DNA of 61,002 nucleotides, taken from NCBI RefSeq assembly GCF_017104645.1, contig NZ_JAAGPF010000006.1, forward strand, positions 1 through 61,002. Direction: 5' to 3'. Positions 1-14,048 of the stretch are shown one piece after another (position 1 is the first letter of the stretch; each line of letters begins with the position of its first letter). Both the position numbers and the translations under genes were made by a program. This DNA comes from Burkholderia sp. Ac-20379 (lineage in GTDB: Bacteria > Pseudomonadota > Gammaproteobacteria > Burkholderiales > Burkholderiaceae). Below the pieces are notes generated by a model. The model was not told the DNA's origin. It saw only the letters and a program-made list of their open reading frames with translations, and did not search any database.

Positions 1-907
1 GCCGCGCGCGCTCGCCCTCGGCCAGCCCGCTGTGCAGCGTGACGATCGCGCCGGGCGGCAGCACGGCCGCGAAGCGCGCGCGAAACGCCGCCTCGAACTG
101 CGGCGTCAGGTTGATTTCGGGAACCATCACCAGCGCCTGCGCGCCGGGCCGTTCGTCGAGCAGCGCGGCGAGCGCGTGCAGGTAGACCTCGGTCTTGCCG
201 CTGCCGGTCACGCCGTGCAGCAGGAACGGCGCGAAGCCGCGCGCGGCGCGGATCGCATCGAGCGCATCGGTCTGCTCGGCGTTCAGCGCCGGGGGCACAG
301 GCGCGGACACCCGGTTATCCACCGCTTGTCCACCGGCGTCGGCCACCGGGATTTCGTCGCAGGCGGCCCAGCCCGATTCGCACCAGGCGTCGAGCGTGGC
401 CTGCGCCTTCGGATGCAGCGCACGCAGTTCGGGCAACGTCAGCGAGGCTTCGTCGCGCAGTGCCTCGGCGAGCCGGCGCAGCGCGGCGGCGCGCGCGGGC
501 AGGGCGTCGGGCAAGGCCTCGCGGCCGGCCGGCAGCAGGCGGTAACGGATTTCGGGAGCGAGCAGGCGGCCCCAGCGCGACGCATCGCGCAGCGCCTGCG
601 GCAGCGCCGGCAGCGCCACTTCGCCGCGCCCGCGCTGGTAGTAATCGGCCGCGAACGCGACCAGATCGAGCCACGCATCGGCCAGCGGCGGCAGCTCCGC
701 GCAGAGCTCGGCCACGTCGCGCAGGCGGTTCGCGGGCACCTCGGTGTGAGTGGCGACTTCGCAGACAAGCCCCACCGCCAGCCGCTTTCCGAACGGCACC
801 TGCACCAGCATGCCGACCTGCGGCGGCACCGCGCCGCGATAGCGGTAGTCGAACAGCGTCTGCAGCGGATGATCGAGCGCGACGCGCACGTAGAGATCCC
901 TGCTCAT
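1..907 (-). CDS. priA: Primosomal protein N' (replication restart helicase PriA), N-terminal part
   Basis: PriA is the 3'-5' superfamily 2 helicase that reloads the replisome at stalled forks. Reading leftward from the ATG at 907, the protein begins MSRDLYVRVALDHPL, followed by the usual PriA DNA-binding N-terminus. A helicase Walker A, GVTGSGKTEVY, lies near residues 229-239, followed by a VMVPEINLTPQ segment typical of PriA. The frame stays open to the window edge, so about 302 residues are visible and the helicase C-terminus and zinc module are missing. It lies 480 bp downstream of hemE on the same strand, so it may have its own promoter. Confidence 0.95.
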   Translation of the reverse strand, partial: MSRDLYVRVALDHPLQTLFDYRYRGAVPPQVGMLVQVPFGKRLAVGLVCEVATHTEVPANRLRDVAELCAELPPLADAWLDLVAFAADYYQRGRGEVALPALPQALRDASRWGRLLAPEIRYRLLPAGREALPDALPARAAALRRLAEALRDEASLTLPELRALHPKAQATLDAWCESGWAACDEIPVADAGGQAVDNRVSAPVPPALNAEQTDALDAIRAARGFAPFLLHGVTGSGKTEVYLHALAALLDERPGAQALVMVPEINLTPQFEAAFRARFAAVLPPGAIVTLHSGLAEGERAR

Positions 908-1390
908 CGGCCGCCCAGCGTGCCTGACGAAGCCATCGATGGCGCGATCGACGGCCGGCTCTCGGCCGGCGACGCGAAGTTAAAGTAAAACATCACTTTC
1001 GGCGCTAAGTTTCGGATTCTGATTAGGAATCGGCGGAAGCCGGCCCGGCCTGTGGATAACTTTGTTGAGAACTCGATCTTGACTGTCTCAAACTGGCCTC
1101 TCCGCGTACCGGACGCTGCTTTTCGGGGCATCGGACCGCCTGTCGCGGAGCCTTGTCCAGCAAGGCTGCTATCCGATTTTCAACGCAATAGCATGGGCAT
1201 TTTGTGGATGGGGCGCTCTACCGCGCCGCAACGAGCAAAATGTGCATAAGTCAAGTCTTGACAAGCCGGGAAGTGCCGCTCGGCGGGCACCTGCGCCCCG
1301 ATTACGCCGGCAGGCCCGGCCGCCGCGCGCTGCGGCGCAGCATCGCGGCCCGCCGATCGAACCCGTGCGGGGCCGCCCCTCGGCCGGCGT
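908..1390. other. hemE-priA intergenic region with one DnaA box
   Basis: No convincing gene is seen in these 483 bases. A perfect DnaA-box 9-mer, TGTGGATAA, sits at 1051-1059. Another copy with one mismatch lies at 315-323, inside priA. The region is slightly AT-richer than its neighbours and is probably where the leftward priA transcript begins. I could not pick a -35/-10 pair with confidence. Confidence 0.5.
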
Positions 1391-2485
1391 TCAGCCCAGC
1401 GAACCGGCGCGCAGCGTGCGGCTATGGCGATGCACTTCGTCCACCAGCTCCGCGACGCTTTCGGGCGGCGTGAACTGCGAAATGCCGTGGCCCAGGTTGA
1501 AGATGTGGCCCGGGTGATTGCCGTAGCTGTCGAGCACCGCGCGGGCTTCCATGCGGATCGTCGCCGGCGGCGCGAACAGGATGGTCGGATCGAGGTTGCC
1601 CTGCAGCGCCACCGAGCCGTTCACGCGCGCGCGGGCCTGGCCGAGATTGACCGTCCAGTCGAGGCCGACCGCATCCACGCCGCTGGCCGCGATGTCCTCG
1701 AGCCAGAGGCCGCCGCCCTTGGTGAAGGTGATGACCGGAATCTGTTCACCGTCGTGGTTGCGCTTGAGCTGGGCCACCACGCGTCGGATCGGATCGAGCG
1801 ACAGGCGCTGATACGCGCCGTCGGCCAGCGCGCCGCCCCAGGTGTCGAAGATCATCACGGCCTGCGCGCCCGCTTCGATCTGCGCGTTCAGGTAGGCGGC
1901 CACCGCGTCGACGTTGACGTCGAGGATCTGCTTCATCAGGTCGGGCCGCGCGTAGGCCATCGATTTCACGGTGCGGAAATCGTCCGAGCCGCCGCCTTCC
2001 ACCATGTAGCAGGCGAGCGTCCACGGGCTGCCCGAGAAACCGATCAGCGGCACGCGCTGGCGGCCCTGCGCATCGGTCAGCGCGCGGCGGATCTCGCGCA
2101 CGGCGTCGGTCACGTAACCGAGCGTCGCGCCGATGTCGGGCACGGCGAGCTTGGCGACGTCGGCTTCGGTGCGCACCGGGTGCGCGAATTTCGGCCCTTC
2201 GCCCTGCAGGAACTCGAGGCCGAGACCCATCCCGTCGGGAATCGTCAGGATGTCGGAGAACAGGATCGCGGCGTCGAGCGGGTAGCGCTCGAGCGGCTGC
2301 AACGTCACTTCGGTCGCGTATTCCGGGTTCTTCGCGAGGCCGAGGAAGCTGCCGGCGCGCGCGCGCGTCGCGTTGTACTCGGGCAGGTAACGGCCGGCCT
2401 GGCGCATCAGCCAGATCGGCGTGTAGTCGGTCGGCTGGCGGCGAAGCGCGCGCAGGAAGGTGTCGTTGAGCAGGTTATGAGCCAC
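1391..2485 (-). CDS. hemE: Uroporphyrinogen decarboxylase HemE
   Basis: HemE decarboxylates the four acetate side chains of uroporphyrinogen III to give coproporphyrinogen III, a cytoplasmic step of haem synthesis. The N-terminal signature [15 protein letters not shown], the [13 protein letters not shown] segment, IFDTWGGAL and the C-terminal FNLGHGI are all present. I chose the GTG at 2485 because the protein then begins [10 protein letters not shown] and is 364 residues, as in other Burkholderia. An ATG at 2518 would add eleven residues and has no better ribosome site. The gene is divergent from the PheC-like gene, and the two starts are 143 bp apart. Confidence 0.96.
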   Translation of the reverse strand: MAHNLLNDTFLRALRRQPTDYTPIWLMRQAGRYLPEYNATRARAGSFLGLAKNPEYATEVTLQPLERYPLDAAILFSDILTIPDGMGLGLEFLQGEGPKFAHPVRTEADVAKLAVPDIGATLGYVTDAVREIRRALTDAQGRQRVPLIGFSGSPWTLACYMVEGGGSDDFRTVKSMAYARPDLMKQILDVNVDAVAAYLNAQIEAGAQAVMIFDTWGGALADGAYQRLSLDPIRRVVAQLKRNHDGEQIPVITFTKGGGLWLEDIAASGVDAVGLDWTVNLGQARARVNGSVALQGNLDPTILFAPPATIRMEARAVLDSYGNHPGHIFNLGHGISQFTPPESVAELVDEVHRHSRTLRAGSLG

Positions 2486-2628
2486 GATATGAGCGACGAA
2501 GCGTGTGCAAACGCGCATTCTACCGGAGCCGCCCGCCGGCGGCGGCGGCCCGCTATCATCGGGCCACAGACGACACACGACGAAAGGCGCGCCGCACGCC
2601 GCCCTTCGCCGCTTCCGGAGACAGATCG

Positions 2629-3468
2629 ATGATTCCCGCCCGCCGCGCTTCCATGTTCGCGTCAACGCGCCTGGCCGCCTGCGCACTGGCCGCCTGCGCC
2701 ACGTTCGCCGCCGGTGCGGCCCATGCCGCGACCGACGCCGATTCCGCCGCCCCGGCCGCCGCCCCCGCCTCGCGGCTCGACGCGGTGCTCGCGCGCGGCA
2801 CGCTGCGCGTCTGCACCACGGGCGACTACCGGCCCTATACGTATTACCGGCCCGACGGCCGTTTCGAAGGCATCGACATCGACCTGGCCGAATCGCTCGC
2901 GCGCTCGCTCGGCGTGAAGACCGCGTTCGTCAAGACGAGCTGGCGCACGCTGACCGACGATTTCGTCGCGCGGTGCGACATCGCGGTGGGCGGCATCTCC
3001 ACCACGCTCGACCGCCAGCGCCGCGCGTTCTTCACGCAGCCCACCGTCAAGGACGGCAAGACGCCCATCGTGCGCTGCGCCGACGCCGCGCGCTTCCAGC
3101 GCGTCGATCAGATCGACCAGCCGTCCACGCGCGTGATCGTGAACCCGGGCGGCACCAACGAGCGTTTCGCGCGCCAGTACCTCACGCACGCGCAGTTGAC
3201 CGTCTACCCGGACAACGTGACGATCTTCCGCCAGATCCTCGACGGCCACGCCGACGTGATGGTGACCGACGCATCCGAAACCCTGCTGCAGCAGAAGCTC
3301 AACCCCGGCCTGTGCTCGGTGCACCCGGAGCAGCCGTTCCAGTTCGGCGAGAAGGCGTACATGGTGCCGCGCGGCGACGTGGTGTTTCAGCAGTACGTCG
3401 ATCAATGGCTGCACCTCGCCCACGAAACGGGCGAATTCCAGGCCGTGACGGACACCTGGCTGAAGTGA
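2629..3468 (+). CDS. pheC: Periplasmic cyclohexadienyl dehydratase-like protein (PheC family)
   Basis: The 279-residue protein has a periplasmic solute-binding fold. An N-terminal signal peptide ends near AAHA. The mature part begins with [15 protein letters not shown] and carries [21 protein letters not shown] and [14 protein letters not shown]. These blocks match PheC, the periplasmic enzyme that converts prephenate to phenylpyruvate and arogenate to phenylalanine. A glutamate in TDASETLLQ aligns with the catalytic glutamate region of Pseudomonas PheC. I chose the ATG at 2629 because GGAG lies at 2617-2620 and it gives a clean signal peptide; a second ATG lies eight codons later. A plain amino-acid-binding protein is the alternative. 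Confidence 0.85.
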   Translation: MIPARRASMFASTRLAACALAACATFAAGAAHAATDADSAAPAAAPASRLDAVLARGTLRVCTTGDYRPYTYYRPDGRFEGIDIDLAESLARSLGVKTAFVKTSWRTLTDDFVARCDIAVGGISTTLDRQRRAFFTQPTVKDGKTPIVRCADAARFQRVDQIDQPSTRVIVNPGGTNERFARQYLTHAQLTVYPDNVTIFRQILDGHADVMVTDASETLLQQKLNPGLCSVHPEQPFQFGEKAYMVPRGDVVFQQYVDQWLHLAHETGEFQAVTDTWLK

Positions 3469-3886
3469 GCGCGCAAATCGCGCATCGGCGGCCGCCGCGC
3501 TCTGTTTCCGTTCCTTACGACGCCCGGCGAACGTAACGGCGCGGGCGGCGGCGGCCGGCCCCCGTCGGCGCGTTCCTGCTGCAAGACTTGCCGCAGTCTT
3601 GCAGCGTTCGCAAGCGTCGCCCCGAACGTGTCGCAAGCCGGCAATTTGCCCGCTCCGGCCAGCCCGATTGCGCACCGCTGCGATGCATTGGCCGATCGGC
3701 AGGATTGTTTCCCTTCGAAATATGAGGGATTATCCTCATGCACCAAATTAAAAATTTGCTCAGTGCGGGAACGACTATTCAGCACCGCATGAAAAAACAA
3801 AATAATTAACAAAAAGATCGGCGGAAAAGACGGTAAAAATGACCCCGATTTTAGCCCTCCGGCGGAGTAAAAAATCCCGCATCGCC
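3469..3886. other. Intergenic region with inverted repeat and AT-rich patch
   Basis: No gene is supported. A perfect 11-bp inverted repeat (GCTGCAAGACT at 3578-3588, loop TGCCGC, second arm 3595-3605) follows pheC by 110 bases. It lacks a T-run, so it is only a possible 3' end. From about 3710 to 3880 the DNA is markedly AT-richer than the rest of the window, including runs such as ATGAAAAAACAAAATAATTA. This may be a trace of transferred DNA or a promoter region. Confidence 0.5.
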
Positions 3887-4039
3887 TTATCTGGCGGGCG
3901 TTACAACCGGATACACTTTGTTACCGCATAGGCCCTCTAATTCGCCCACAATGGCTCTCACGGTTTCAACACGGATGTGGTCTTTCTTGTGCGGCGTGTG
4001 AGCGGATACGATGCGCAGCGAATAGTCCGTCGGTTTCAT
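3887..4039 (-). CDS. Small hypothetical protein, 50 residues
   Basis: I do not recognise this protein. The frame starts at the ATG at 4039, is preceded by an AGAAGGGA ribosome-binding site about six bases upstream, and ends at TAA at 3887-3889. It starts MKPTDYSLRIVSAHTPHKKD and is basic with no membrane segment, cysteine pair or signal peptide beyond a single Cys. It sits in an AT-richer stretch between pheC and the acyl-CoA ligase. It could be a phage or mobile-element remnant, or simply a chance frame. A candidate plus-strand transcript covers the same bases. Confidence 0.4.
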   Translation of the reverse strand: MKPTDYSLRIVSAHTPHKKDHIRVETVRAIVGELEGLCGNKVYPVVTPAR

Positions 4040-4138
4040 ACCGAATCCCTTCTCAGGGGCATCCTTGTTGGAATCGTGATCGGCGCAAGCCGATTGCTTC
4101 CACCTTTGGTCTCCTCGCGCTAACCCCGTAGCGTGTGG

Positions 4139-4170
4139 TTTTTAGCGGACTCTTAAGTCCGCTTTTTTTC
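4139..4170 (+). terminator. Intrinsic terminator, plus-strand orientation
   Basis: A perfect stem AGCGGACT (4144-4151), loop CTTA, AGTCCGCT (4156-4163) is followed on the plus strand by seven Ts. On the minus strand the stem is followed by As, so it does not end the leftward acyl-CoA ligase transcript in the usual way. No plus-strand gene is annotated just upstream. Confidence 0.75.
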
Positions 4171-4197
4171 GTCCATAGCAAACGCAAGCGCCGGCCT

Positions 4198-6030
4198 TCA
4201 GGCCGTTTTCTGCTGCGTCAGCCCCAGTTCGTCGATCATCGCCTCGCGCATCACGAACTTCTGCACCTTGCCCGTCACGGTCATCGGCAAGGCATCCACG
4301 AAGCGCACATGGCGCGGCACCTTGTAGTGCGCGATCTGGCCGTCGCAATAGGCGCGCAGCTCGGCTTCGTCCATCGTCGCGCCCGCGCGCAGCACGATCC
4401 ACGCGCACACCGCCTCGCCGTATTTCGCATCGGGCACGCCGAACACCTGCGCGCTCTGCACCTTCGGATGACGGAACAGGAATTCCTCGATCTCGCGCGG
4501 ATAGATGTTCTCGCCGCCGCGGATCAGCATGTCCTTGAGCCGTCCGACGATGTTGCAGAAGCCGTCCGCGTCGAGCGTGGCGAGGTCGCCGGTGTGCATC
4601 CAGCCGTCGACGATCACCTCCTGCGTGCGCGCCGCGTCACCCCAGTAGCCCGCCATCACCGAGTAGCCGCGCGTGCAGAGTTCACCCGTTGCACCGACCG
4701 GCACGACCGCGCCGCTCGCATCGACGATCTTCGCCTCCAGGTGCGGCTGGATCCGGCCGACCGTGGTGGTGCGCTTTTCGAGCGAATCGGTGGTGGTGCT
4801 CTGGAACGACACGGGGCTGGTTTCCGTCATGCCGTAGGCGATCGTCACCTCGGCCATGTGCATCTCGGCCACGACGCGCTTCATCGTCTCGATCGGACAC
4901 GGCGAGCCGGCCATGATGCCGGTGCGCAGCGAGCGCAGGTCGAAGCGGCCGAATTCGGGATGATCGAGCTCGGCGATGAACATGGTCGGCACGCCGTGCA
5001 GCGCGGTGCAGCGTTCCGCCTCGACGGCCTCGAGCGTGGCGAGCGGATCGAACGCCGCGCCGGGGAACACCATCTTCGCCCCCACCGACACGCAGGCCAG
5101 CACCGCCAGCACCATGCCGAAGCAGTGATAGAGCGGCACCGGGATGCAGAGCGCGTCCTGCTCGGTGAGTTGCATCACGCTGGCGATCGCGCGCGCGTTG
5201 TTGACGATGTTCCGGTGCGTCAGCGTCGCGCCCTTGGGGCTGCCGGTGGTGCCGCTGGTGAACTGGATGTTGATCGGATCGGTATCGGCGAAGCCCGCGC
5301 CGAGCACGTCGAGCCCGGCGTGTGCGCGCAAGGTCCGGCCGTGCGCGAGCAGATCCGCGAAGCGCAGCATGCCGGCCGGCGCCGCCTCGCTCATCGACAC
5401 CACCGTGCGCAGCGTCGGCACGCGTGCGGCGCGCAGCGCGCCCGGCGCGTGCGTGTCGAGTTCCGGCGCGAGCGTGCGCAGCATCTGCGTGTAGTGCGAG
5501 GTCTTGAACGATTCGGCCGCGATCAGCAACTTGCAGCCGACCTGGTTCAGCGCGTAATCGAGCTCGGCGAGCCGGTAGGCGGGATTGATGTTGACGAGGA
5601 TCGCGCCGATACGGGCCGTGGCGAACTGCGTCAGCAGCCATTCGACGCGGTTCGGCGCCCAGATGCCGACGCGCTCGCCCGGTGCGATGCCCAGCTCGAT
5701 CAAAGCGGCGGCCAGCGCGTCGACCGCCTCGCCGAACTCGCGCCAGCTCCAGCGCACGCCCTGCTCGCGGAACACCACGGCCGGGCGTTCGGGGAAGCGT
5801 GCGATGGTATCGGCCAGGAAGCGGCCCACGGTGGCGTGGCTCAGGGCGGGCGTGGCCGCGCCGCGAACCTGGGAGAGGCCGTCGAGCGGAGCGATGCCGT
5901 TCTCGCGGCGCTCGCCGCCCTTGCCTGCCTGATCCAAGCCGTTTGGCCGATCGTCGCTGTGCAGGCGGCCGGCGCCGTCTGACGCGCCGTCGCTGCCTCG
6001 ATCGCCCGGGTTCGCCGCCATCGTCGCCAT
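4198..6030 (-). CDS. AMP-dependent fatty acyl-CoA ligase (FadD/ACSF2-like)
   Basis: This adenylate-forming enzyme should activate a carboxylic acid, probably a medium or long fatty acid, to its CoA thioester. The AMP-binding loop [10 protein letters not shown] is near residue 257, YGMTETSP near 397, and the hinge/A8 region [20 protein letters not shown] near 493. The catalytic lysine is in VTGKVQK near the C-terminus. I chose the ATG at 6030 because GGAG precedes it at a good distance; an ATG at 6090 lacks one. The result is 610 residues. About the first 55 residues form a Gly/Asp-rich extension not usual for the family. The substrate is not evident from sequence. Confidence 0.9.
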   Translation of the reverse strand: MATMAANPGDRGSDGASDGAGRLHSDDRPNGLDQAGKGGERRENGIAPLDGLSQVRGAATPALSHATVGRFLADTIARFPERPAVVFREQGVRWSWREFGEAVDALAAALIELGIAPGERVGIWAPNRVEWLLTQFATARIGAILVNINPAYRLAELDYALNQVGCKLLIAAESFKTSHYTQMLRTLAPELDTHAPGALRAARVPTLRTVVSMSEAAPAGMLRFADLLAHGRTLRAHAGLDVLGAGFADTDPINIQFTSGTTGSPKGATLTHRNIVNNARAIASVMQLTEQDALCIPVPLYHCFGMVLAVLACVSVGAKMVFPGAAFDPLATLEAVEAERCTALHGVPTMFIAELDHPEFGRFDLRSLRTGIMAGSPCPIETMKRVVAEMHMAEVTIAYGMTETSPVSFQSTTTDSLEKRTTTVGRIQPHLEAKIVDASGAVVPVGATGELCTRGYSVMAGYWGDAARTQEVIVDGWMHTGDLATLDADGFCNIVGRLKDMLIRGGENIYPREIEEFLFRHPKVQSAQVFGVPDAKYGEAVCAWIVLRAGATMDEAELRAYCDGQIAHYKVPRHVRFVDALPMTVTGKVQKFVMREAMIDELGLTQQKTA

Positions 6031-6137
6031 CGCTGTCTCCGACCGTGCCTTGAGCGAGCGATTCTGCCCTGCCTGACAGTCGGCTGACATCAGGGTTAGC
6101 GCGCCTGTACATCGGCGGCGATGCGCCGGCGCCGGGC

Positions 6138-6164
6138 GAAAAAAAAGCAGCCCGAAGGCTGCTT
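6138..6164 (-). terminator. Intrinsic terminator of the atp operon
   Basis: Read leftward, the stem AGCAGCC-TTCG-GGCTGCT (plus-strand arms 6146-6152 and 6157-6163) is followed by eight Ts. It lies about 30 bases beyond the atpC stop codon and ends the ATP synthase transcript. Confidence 0.92.
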
Positions 6165-6194
6165 CTTCCTGCCTGCGCGCAAGGCGCGGGCGTG

Positions 6195-6620
6195 TCAGTT
6201 CTTGCTGCGGATCTTCGCGAGACGCTGGATCGCTTCGAGCTGCGCCATGGCCGTCGCGAGTTCCGACTGGGCCTTGGCGAGGTCGATGTCCGACTTCGCG
6301 TTCTGCAGCGTTTCCTCTGCACGGCGCTTGGCTTCTTCCGCCTTCGCGCTGTCGAGATCCTTGCCGCGGATCGCGGTATCGGCGAGCACGGTCACGGCGC
6401 CCGGTTGCACCTCGAGGATGCCGCCGGCCACGAACACGAACTCGTCCGCGCCGCTTTCCGACTCGATGCGCACCGCACCCGGACGGATCCGGGTGATGAG
6501 CGGCGTGTGGCCCGGCAGAATGCCCAGCTCACCCGATTCGCCCGGCAGCGCGACGAACTTCGCCTGGCCCGAGAAGATCTGCTCTTCCGCGCTGACGACG
6601 TCTACTTTGATGGTTGCCAT
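6195..6620 (-). CDS. atpC: ATP synthase subunit epsilon
   Basis: Subunit epsilon sits on the central stalk of F1, where it couples rotation to catalysis and restrains ATP hydrolysis. The 141-residue protein has the N-terminal beta-sandwich ([25 protein letters not shown]... pattern, with [11 protein letters not shown]) and a C-terminal helical hairpin rich in Ala, Glu and Lys. AGGAG lies five bases upstream of the ATG at 6620. It is the last gene of the operon. It is separated from atpD by 147 bases holding three hairpins, whereas most other atp spacings are shorter. Confidence 0.97.
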   Translation of the reverse strand: MATIKVDVVSAEEQIFSGQAKFVALPGESGELGILPGHTPLITRIRPGAVRIESESGADEFVFVAGGILEVQPGAVTVLADTAIRGKDLDSAKAEEAKRRAEETLQNAKSDIDLAKAQSELATAMAQLEAIQRLAKIRSKN

Positions 6621-6633
6621 ATGGACTCCTGTC

Positions 6634-6755
6634 GGCGGGAGCTACTGCTTCGGCACTTGCTCCCGCCCCATGCCGCAATTGGCAAGCGTTGGCGCTTCAG
6701 CGCCTATTCTTGCCTTGCGGCGGTCGACGGGAGCAAGCGCGTCAGCGCTTGCTCC
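6634..6755 (-). repeat. Three inverted repeats between atpD and atpC
   Basis: Three stems are visible: GGAGCAAGCGC (6730-6740) with GCGCTTGCTCC (6745-6755); a nested stem GGCAAG/GGCGC (6681-6686, 6691-6695) with GCGCC/CTTGCC (6700-6704, 6709-6714); and GGCGGGAGC (6634-6642) with GCTCCCGCC (6659-6667). The last ends a few bases from the atpC ribosome site. None is followed by a T-run, so they are more likely mRNA-stability or translation-control structures than terminators. Confidence 0.7.
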
Positions 6756-6767
6756 GATCCTGCACCC

Positions 6768-8234
<1,467 letters not shown>

Positions 8235-9113
8235 TTAAACAGCGGCGGCACCGCCGACGATCTCAGACAGTTCCTTCGTGATCGCTGCCTGGCGGCTCTT
8301 GTTGTACGACAGCTGAAGCTCGCTGATCACGGTCTTCGCATTGTCGGACGCAGCCTTCATCGCGACCATTCGCGCCGATTGCTCGGACGCCATGTTTTCC
8401 GCCACGGCCTGATACACGAGGGCCTCGACGTAACGCACCAGCAACTCGTCCACCACTGCCTGCGCATCCGGCTCGTAGATGTAATCCCACGAGGTCGAAG
8501 GCGTGCCGTCTTCGCCGTTCTCGAAGTGCTGGGGTGCCAGCGGCAGCAGCTGCTCGATCACCGATTCCTGCTTCATCGTGTTGATGAAGCGCGTGTAGGC
8601 GATGTAGACAGCCGACAGCTTGCCTTCCGAGTACGCGTCGAGCTGCACCTTGACCGCGCCGATCAGCGCGTCGAGATGCGGCGTGTCGCCCAGATGGACG
8701 ACCTGCGAGACCACCTTGCCGCCGAAGCGGTTCAGGAAGCCGAGGCCCTTGCCGCCGATGGCGGTGGCTTCGAACTTCTGGCCTTGCTTCTCGAGTTCCT
8801 TCAGCTTGCTGACCGTCGCGCGCAGAACGTTCGTGTTCAGACCGCCGCACAGACCCTTGTCGGTCGTGACGAGGATCAAACCGGCCGTCTTGGCATCTTC
8901 GTTCGCCACCATGAACGGGTGGCGGTATTCCGGGTTCGCGCGGCTCATGTGCGCAGCAATCGCGCGGACCTTGTCGGCGTACGGACGGGCTGCGCGCATG
9001 CGCTCCTGCGCGCGGCGCATCTTCGACGCCGCGACCATTTCCATCGCCTTGGTGATCTTGCGCGTGTTTTGCACGCTCTTGATCTTGCCGCGAATTTCCT
9101 TCATTCCAGCCAT
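8235..9113 (-). CDS. atpG: ATP synthase subunit gamma
   Basis: Gamma is the rotating central stalk. The protein (292 residues) begins [20 protein letters not shown], the conserved N-terminal helix, and ends with the conserved C-terminal helix region [14 protein letters not shown] followed by [23 protein letters not shown] is six bases upstream of the ATG at 9113. It lies between atpA and atpD in standard order. Confidence 0.98.
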   Translation of the reverse strand: MAGMKEIRGKIKSVQNTRKITKAMEMVAASKMRRAQERMRAARPYADKVRAIAAHMSRANPEYRHPFMVANEDAKTAGLILVTTDKGLCGGLNTNVLRATVSKLKELEKQGQKFEATAIGGKGLGFLNRFGGKVVSQVVHLGDTPHLDALIGAVKVQLDAYSEGKLSAVYIAYTRFINTMKQESVIEQLLPLAPQHFENGEDGTPSTSWDYIYEPDAQAVVDELLVRYVEALVYQAVAENMASEQSARMVAMKAASDNAKTVISELQLSYNKSRQAAITKELSEIVGGAAAV

Positions 9114-9185
9114 TGCTTGCTCCTTGACCGAAGCAGTGCGTCAGCGCTTACGCGCGTCGCACCGCTTCGAGGTGTCCCTCGCGGA

Positions 9186-10727
<1,542 letters not shown>

Positions 10728-10771
10728 ATTCGCTCCTGATGTTCAATTCTGTTGCGTGCCGGCTGCGGCGC

Positions 10772-11311
10772 TCAGGCGGTCAGTGCGGCTTGCATGCTGG
10801 CGAGCCGCGCACGGACCGAGGTATCGAGCACTTCGTCGCCCACCGTCACGCGCACGCCGCCGATCAGCGACGCGTCGATGTCGACCGTGGCTTTCAGCGT
10901 GCGACCGAACTTCCGTTCGAGGCTCGCGACCAGCTCGGCGAGCTGCGCGCCTTCGAGCGGGAACGCGCTGACGATGCTCACGTCCGCCGCGCCTTCGCGC
11001 GCGTTCTTCAGTGCGTCGAATTGCTCCGCGATTTCCGGCAGCAGCACGATGCGGTGATTGTCGACCAGCATCTGCACGAAGTTCTTCGCTTCCGCGCTGC
11101 CGGCGAGCGGCGACTTCACCGCGGCGAGCAGCAGTTCGGCGATCTGAGCACGCCCGACCTTCGGGTTCGACGCGACAGACAGCACTTCGGGCAGTTGCGC
11201 AACCTGGGCCAGCTCTCCTGCGAGCGTGGACCAGGCGGCGACGTCACCAGCCTCGGCCACGCGAAACAGCGCTTCTGCGTAAGGGCGGGCAATGGTTGCA
11301 AATTCGGCCAT
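10772..11311 (-). CDS. atpH: ATP synthase subunit delta
   Basis: Delta joins the peripheral stalk to the top of F1. The 179-residue protein begins [16 protein letters not shown] and contains the C-terminal family motif [20 protein letters not shown]. Its ATG at 11311 lies two bases after the atpF stop, so the two are probably translationally coupled. Confidence 0.97.
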   Translation of the reverse strand: MAEFATIARPYAEALFRVAEAGDVAAWSTLAGELAQVAQLPEVLSVASNPKVGRAQIAELLLAAVKSPLAGSAEAKNFVQMLVDNHRIVLLPEIAEQFDALKNAREGAADVSIVSAFPLEGAQLAELVASLERKFGRTLKATVDIDASLIGGVRVTVGDEVLDTSVRARLASMQAALTA

Positions 11312-11313
11312 GA

Positions 11314-11784
11314 TCAGAGCTCGGCTTTCAGTTGAGTCAGCAGTTCGGCGTGTGCCGCCTGGTCGACTTCGCGCTTCAGGATCTGTTCGGCGCCCTTGAC
11401 GGCCAGCGTCGCGACATCCGCGCGCAGCAGTTCACGAGCCTTCACGATTTGCTGTTCGGCGTCGGCTTTTGCCTGGGCGACGATGCGGGCGGCTTCTGCC
11501 TGCGCATTCGTCTTGATTTCTTCGGCAACGGCGAGCGCGCGCTTTTCAGCGTCGGCGATTCGCTGCTGGCCGTCGGTGCGAGCCTGTGCGAGTTCCTGGT
11601 CGGCGGCCTTGTGTGCCGCTTCGAGTTCCGCCTTGCCCTTTTCCGCAGCGGCCAAGCCGTCGGCAATCTTCTTCGCGCGTTCGTCGAGTGCGTTGATCAG
11701 CGGCGGCCACACGAACTTCATCGTGAACCACGCGAGGATCAGGAACACGACCATTTGCGCAAACAGGGTTGCGTTGAGATTCAC
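11314..11784 (-). CDS. atpF: ATP synthase subunit b
   Basis: Subunit b forms the membrane-anchored peripheral stalk as a dimer. The protein (156 residues) starts [20 protein letters not shown], a single N-terminal membrane helix, followed by [20 protein letters not shown] and a long Ala/Glu/Lys coiled coil. Position between atpE and atpH is standard. Confidence 0.97.
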   Translation of the reverse strand: MNLNATLFAQMVVFLILAWFTMKFVWPPLINALDERAKKIADGLAAAEKGKAELEAAHKAADQELAQARTDGQQRIADAEKRALAVAEEIKTNAQAEAARIVAQAKADAEQQIVKARELLRADVATLAVKGAEQILKREVDQAAHAELLTQLKAEL

Positions 11785-11914
11785 GGTGTTTCCTTAGTCT
11801 GCTATCCGGGAAAATGAAACGGTAAGGCGCTCATCGAGTTGCATCCGATCAGCGCCCGGGATCTCCGTTCCGCCCTGCGCCCGCCATGTGCGAGCGCAAA
11901 ATTTCCGGTGAACC

Positions 11915-12220
<306 letters not shown>

Positions 12221-12260
12221 TTAAAAAACCGAAAAACGAAAACTGCCGCCCGTCGCGCAC

Positions 12261-13202
<942 letters not shown>

Positions 13203-13266
13203 TCAGACCTGCGATACTGGCGTATGCTGCATCGCAACGTGTCTTCCGGTTTGCCGCAAAATGCTG

Positions 13267-13794
13267 TTACCGCCAGGCGAGCGCGAGCCAGTATGTCTTC
13301 AACGCAACGAGGTAGGTGACGAGAAGCGGCACCCAGTGCACGTCCGGAAACCGGACCGCCACCGCGGTGAACATCGCGATCGTCAAACCCAGCTTCAGCG
13401 CTTCGCCGAACATCCAGCCCATCACCGTGTTCGCGCCGCCGAACCTCAGTCTCGCTGCGAACACCGCACTCGGTACCCAGCCAATCGCTCCGCCCAACAA
13501 TGCCGATTGCGCAGCAGCGCCTGGTGACTTCGAAAACAGCCACCACGCCAGCGTTGCAACCAGGGACAGGACCATTTGCGCGATCACCACCCGAAACGGG
13601 GTAACGCGCGATGGCCGACTCACGTCCGGACCGAACAGCGCTTGCGCCTCGGCCCGCGTGAGCGGAACGATATTGTTATCTTGCTGCTCGACATCCCACG
13701 TGTCTGCCCGTGGAGCGCCGTGCTGCTGCCCGGCAGCGACATGCTGCGCGTGGGGATGTTCGTCGTGCCTGTTGTTCGGCGCCTGACTCGCCAT
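13267..13794 (-). CDS. atpI: ATP synthase subunit I (AtpI)
   Basis: AtpI is the first gene of the operon and is thought to help assemble the c ring; it is dispensable in several bacteria. The 175-residue protein has a hydrophilic His/Gln-rich N-terminus of about 60 residues. Four hydrophobic segments follow, including FRVVIAQMVLSLVATLAWWL and LGGAIGWVPSAVFAARL. I chose the ATG at 13794 because GGAAG lies six bases upstream; an ATG at 13800 would touch that site. The 154 bases to atpB hold no gene. Confidence 0.9.
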   Translation of the reverse strand: MASQAPNNRHDEHPHAQHVAAGQQHGAPRADTWDVEQQDNNIVPLTRAEAQALFGPDVSRPSRVTPFRVVIAQMVLSLVATLAWWLFSKSPGAAAQSALLGGAIGWVPSAVFAARLRFGGANTVMGWMFGEALKLGLTIAMFTAVAVRFPDVHWVPLLVTYLVALKTYWLALAWR

Positions 13795-13872
13795 CGCCAT
13801 CTTCCGCAAAATCGCTGTAAGCCTTCAGCTTTCCACAAGCTTTCAGGGCTACCGTGCTAACAAATCCCGGCG

Positions 13873-13901
13873 ATTGTAAGCGATAGCCGCATGCGATTCA
13901 A
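13873..13901 (-). promoter_or_regulatory. Sigma-70-type promoter of the atp operon
   Basis: Read leftward there is a -35 TTGAAT (plus 13896-13901), a 17-base spacer and a -10 TACAAT (plus 13873-13878). This leaves a leader of about 70 bases before atpI. Both hexamers differ from consensus at one or two positions and the spacing is ideal. Confidence 0.75.
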
Positions 13902-13981
13902 GGTTTTGGACGCGACAAAAACACGACGAAAACGATGTGACGCGAGGGAAAAATCGCGTCATTTTCCGACGTCTGACAACA

Positions 13982-14014
13982 GTTGAAAGCAATGGCCGGC
14001 GGTCAGCTTTCAAC
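13982..14014 (-). terminator. Possible 3' hairpin of the SLC13-type permease gene
   Basis: A 9-bp inverted repeat GTTGAAAGC (13982-13990) / GCTTTCAAC (14006-14014) with a 15-base loop lies 34 bases beyond the permease stop. No clear T-run follows, so termination here is uncertain. Confidence 0.35.
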
Positions 14015-14048
14015 ACCATGCCGCCCGCCCGAATCGGCGCGACTTAGC

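Noticed and set aside
1052-1249. Small plus-strand frame in the hemE-priA gap
   Set aside because: No ribosome site, unlike any protein I know, and it overlaps the probable priA promoter region.
3900-4170. tRNA gene or att site
   Set aside because: No cloverleaf, no GTTCGA arm and no repeated att core could be found; an integrase is absent.
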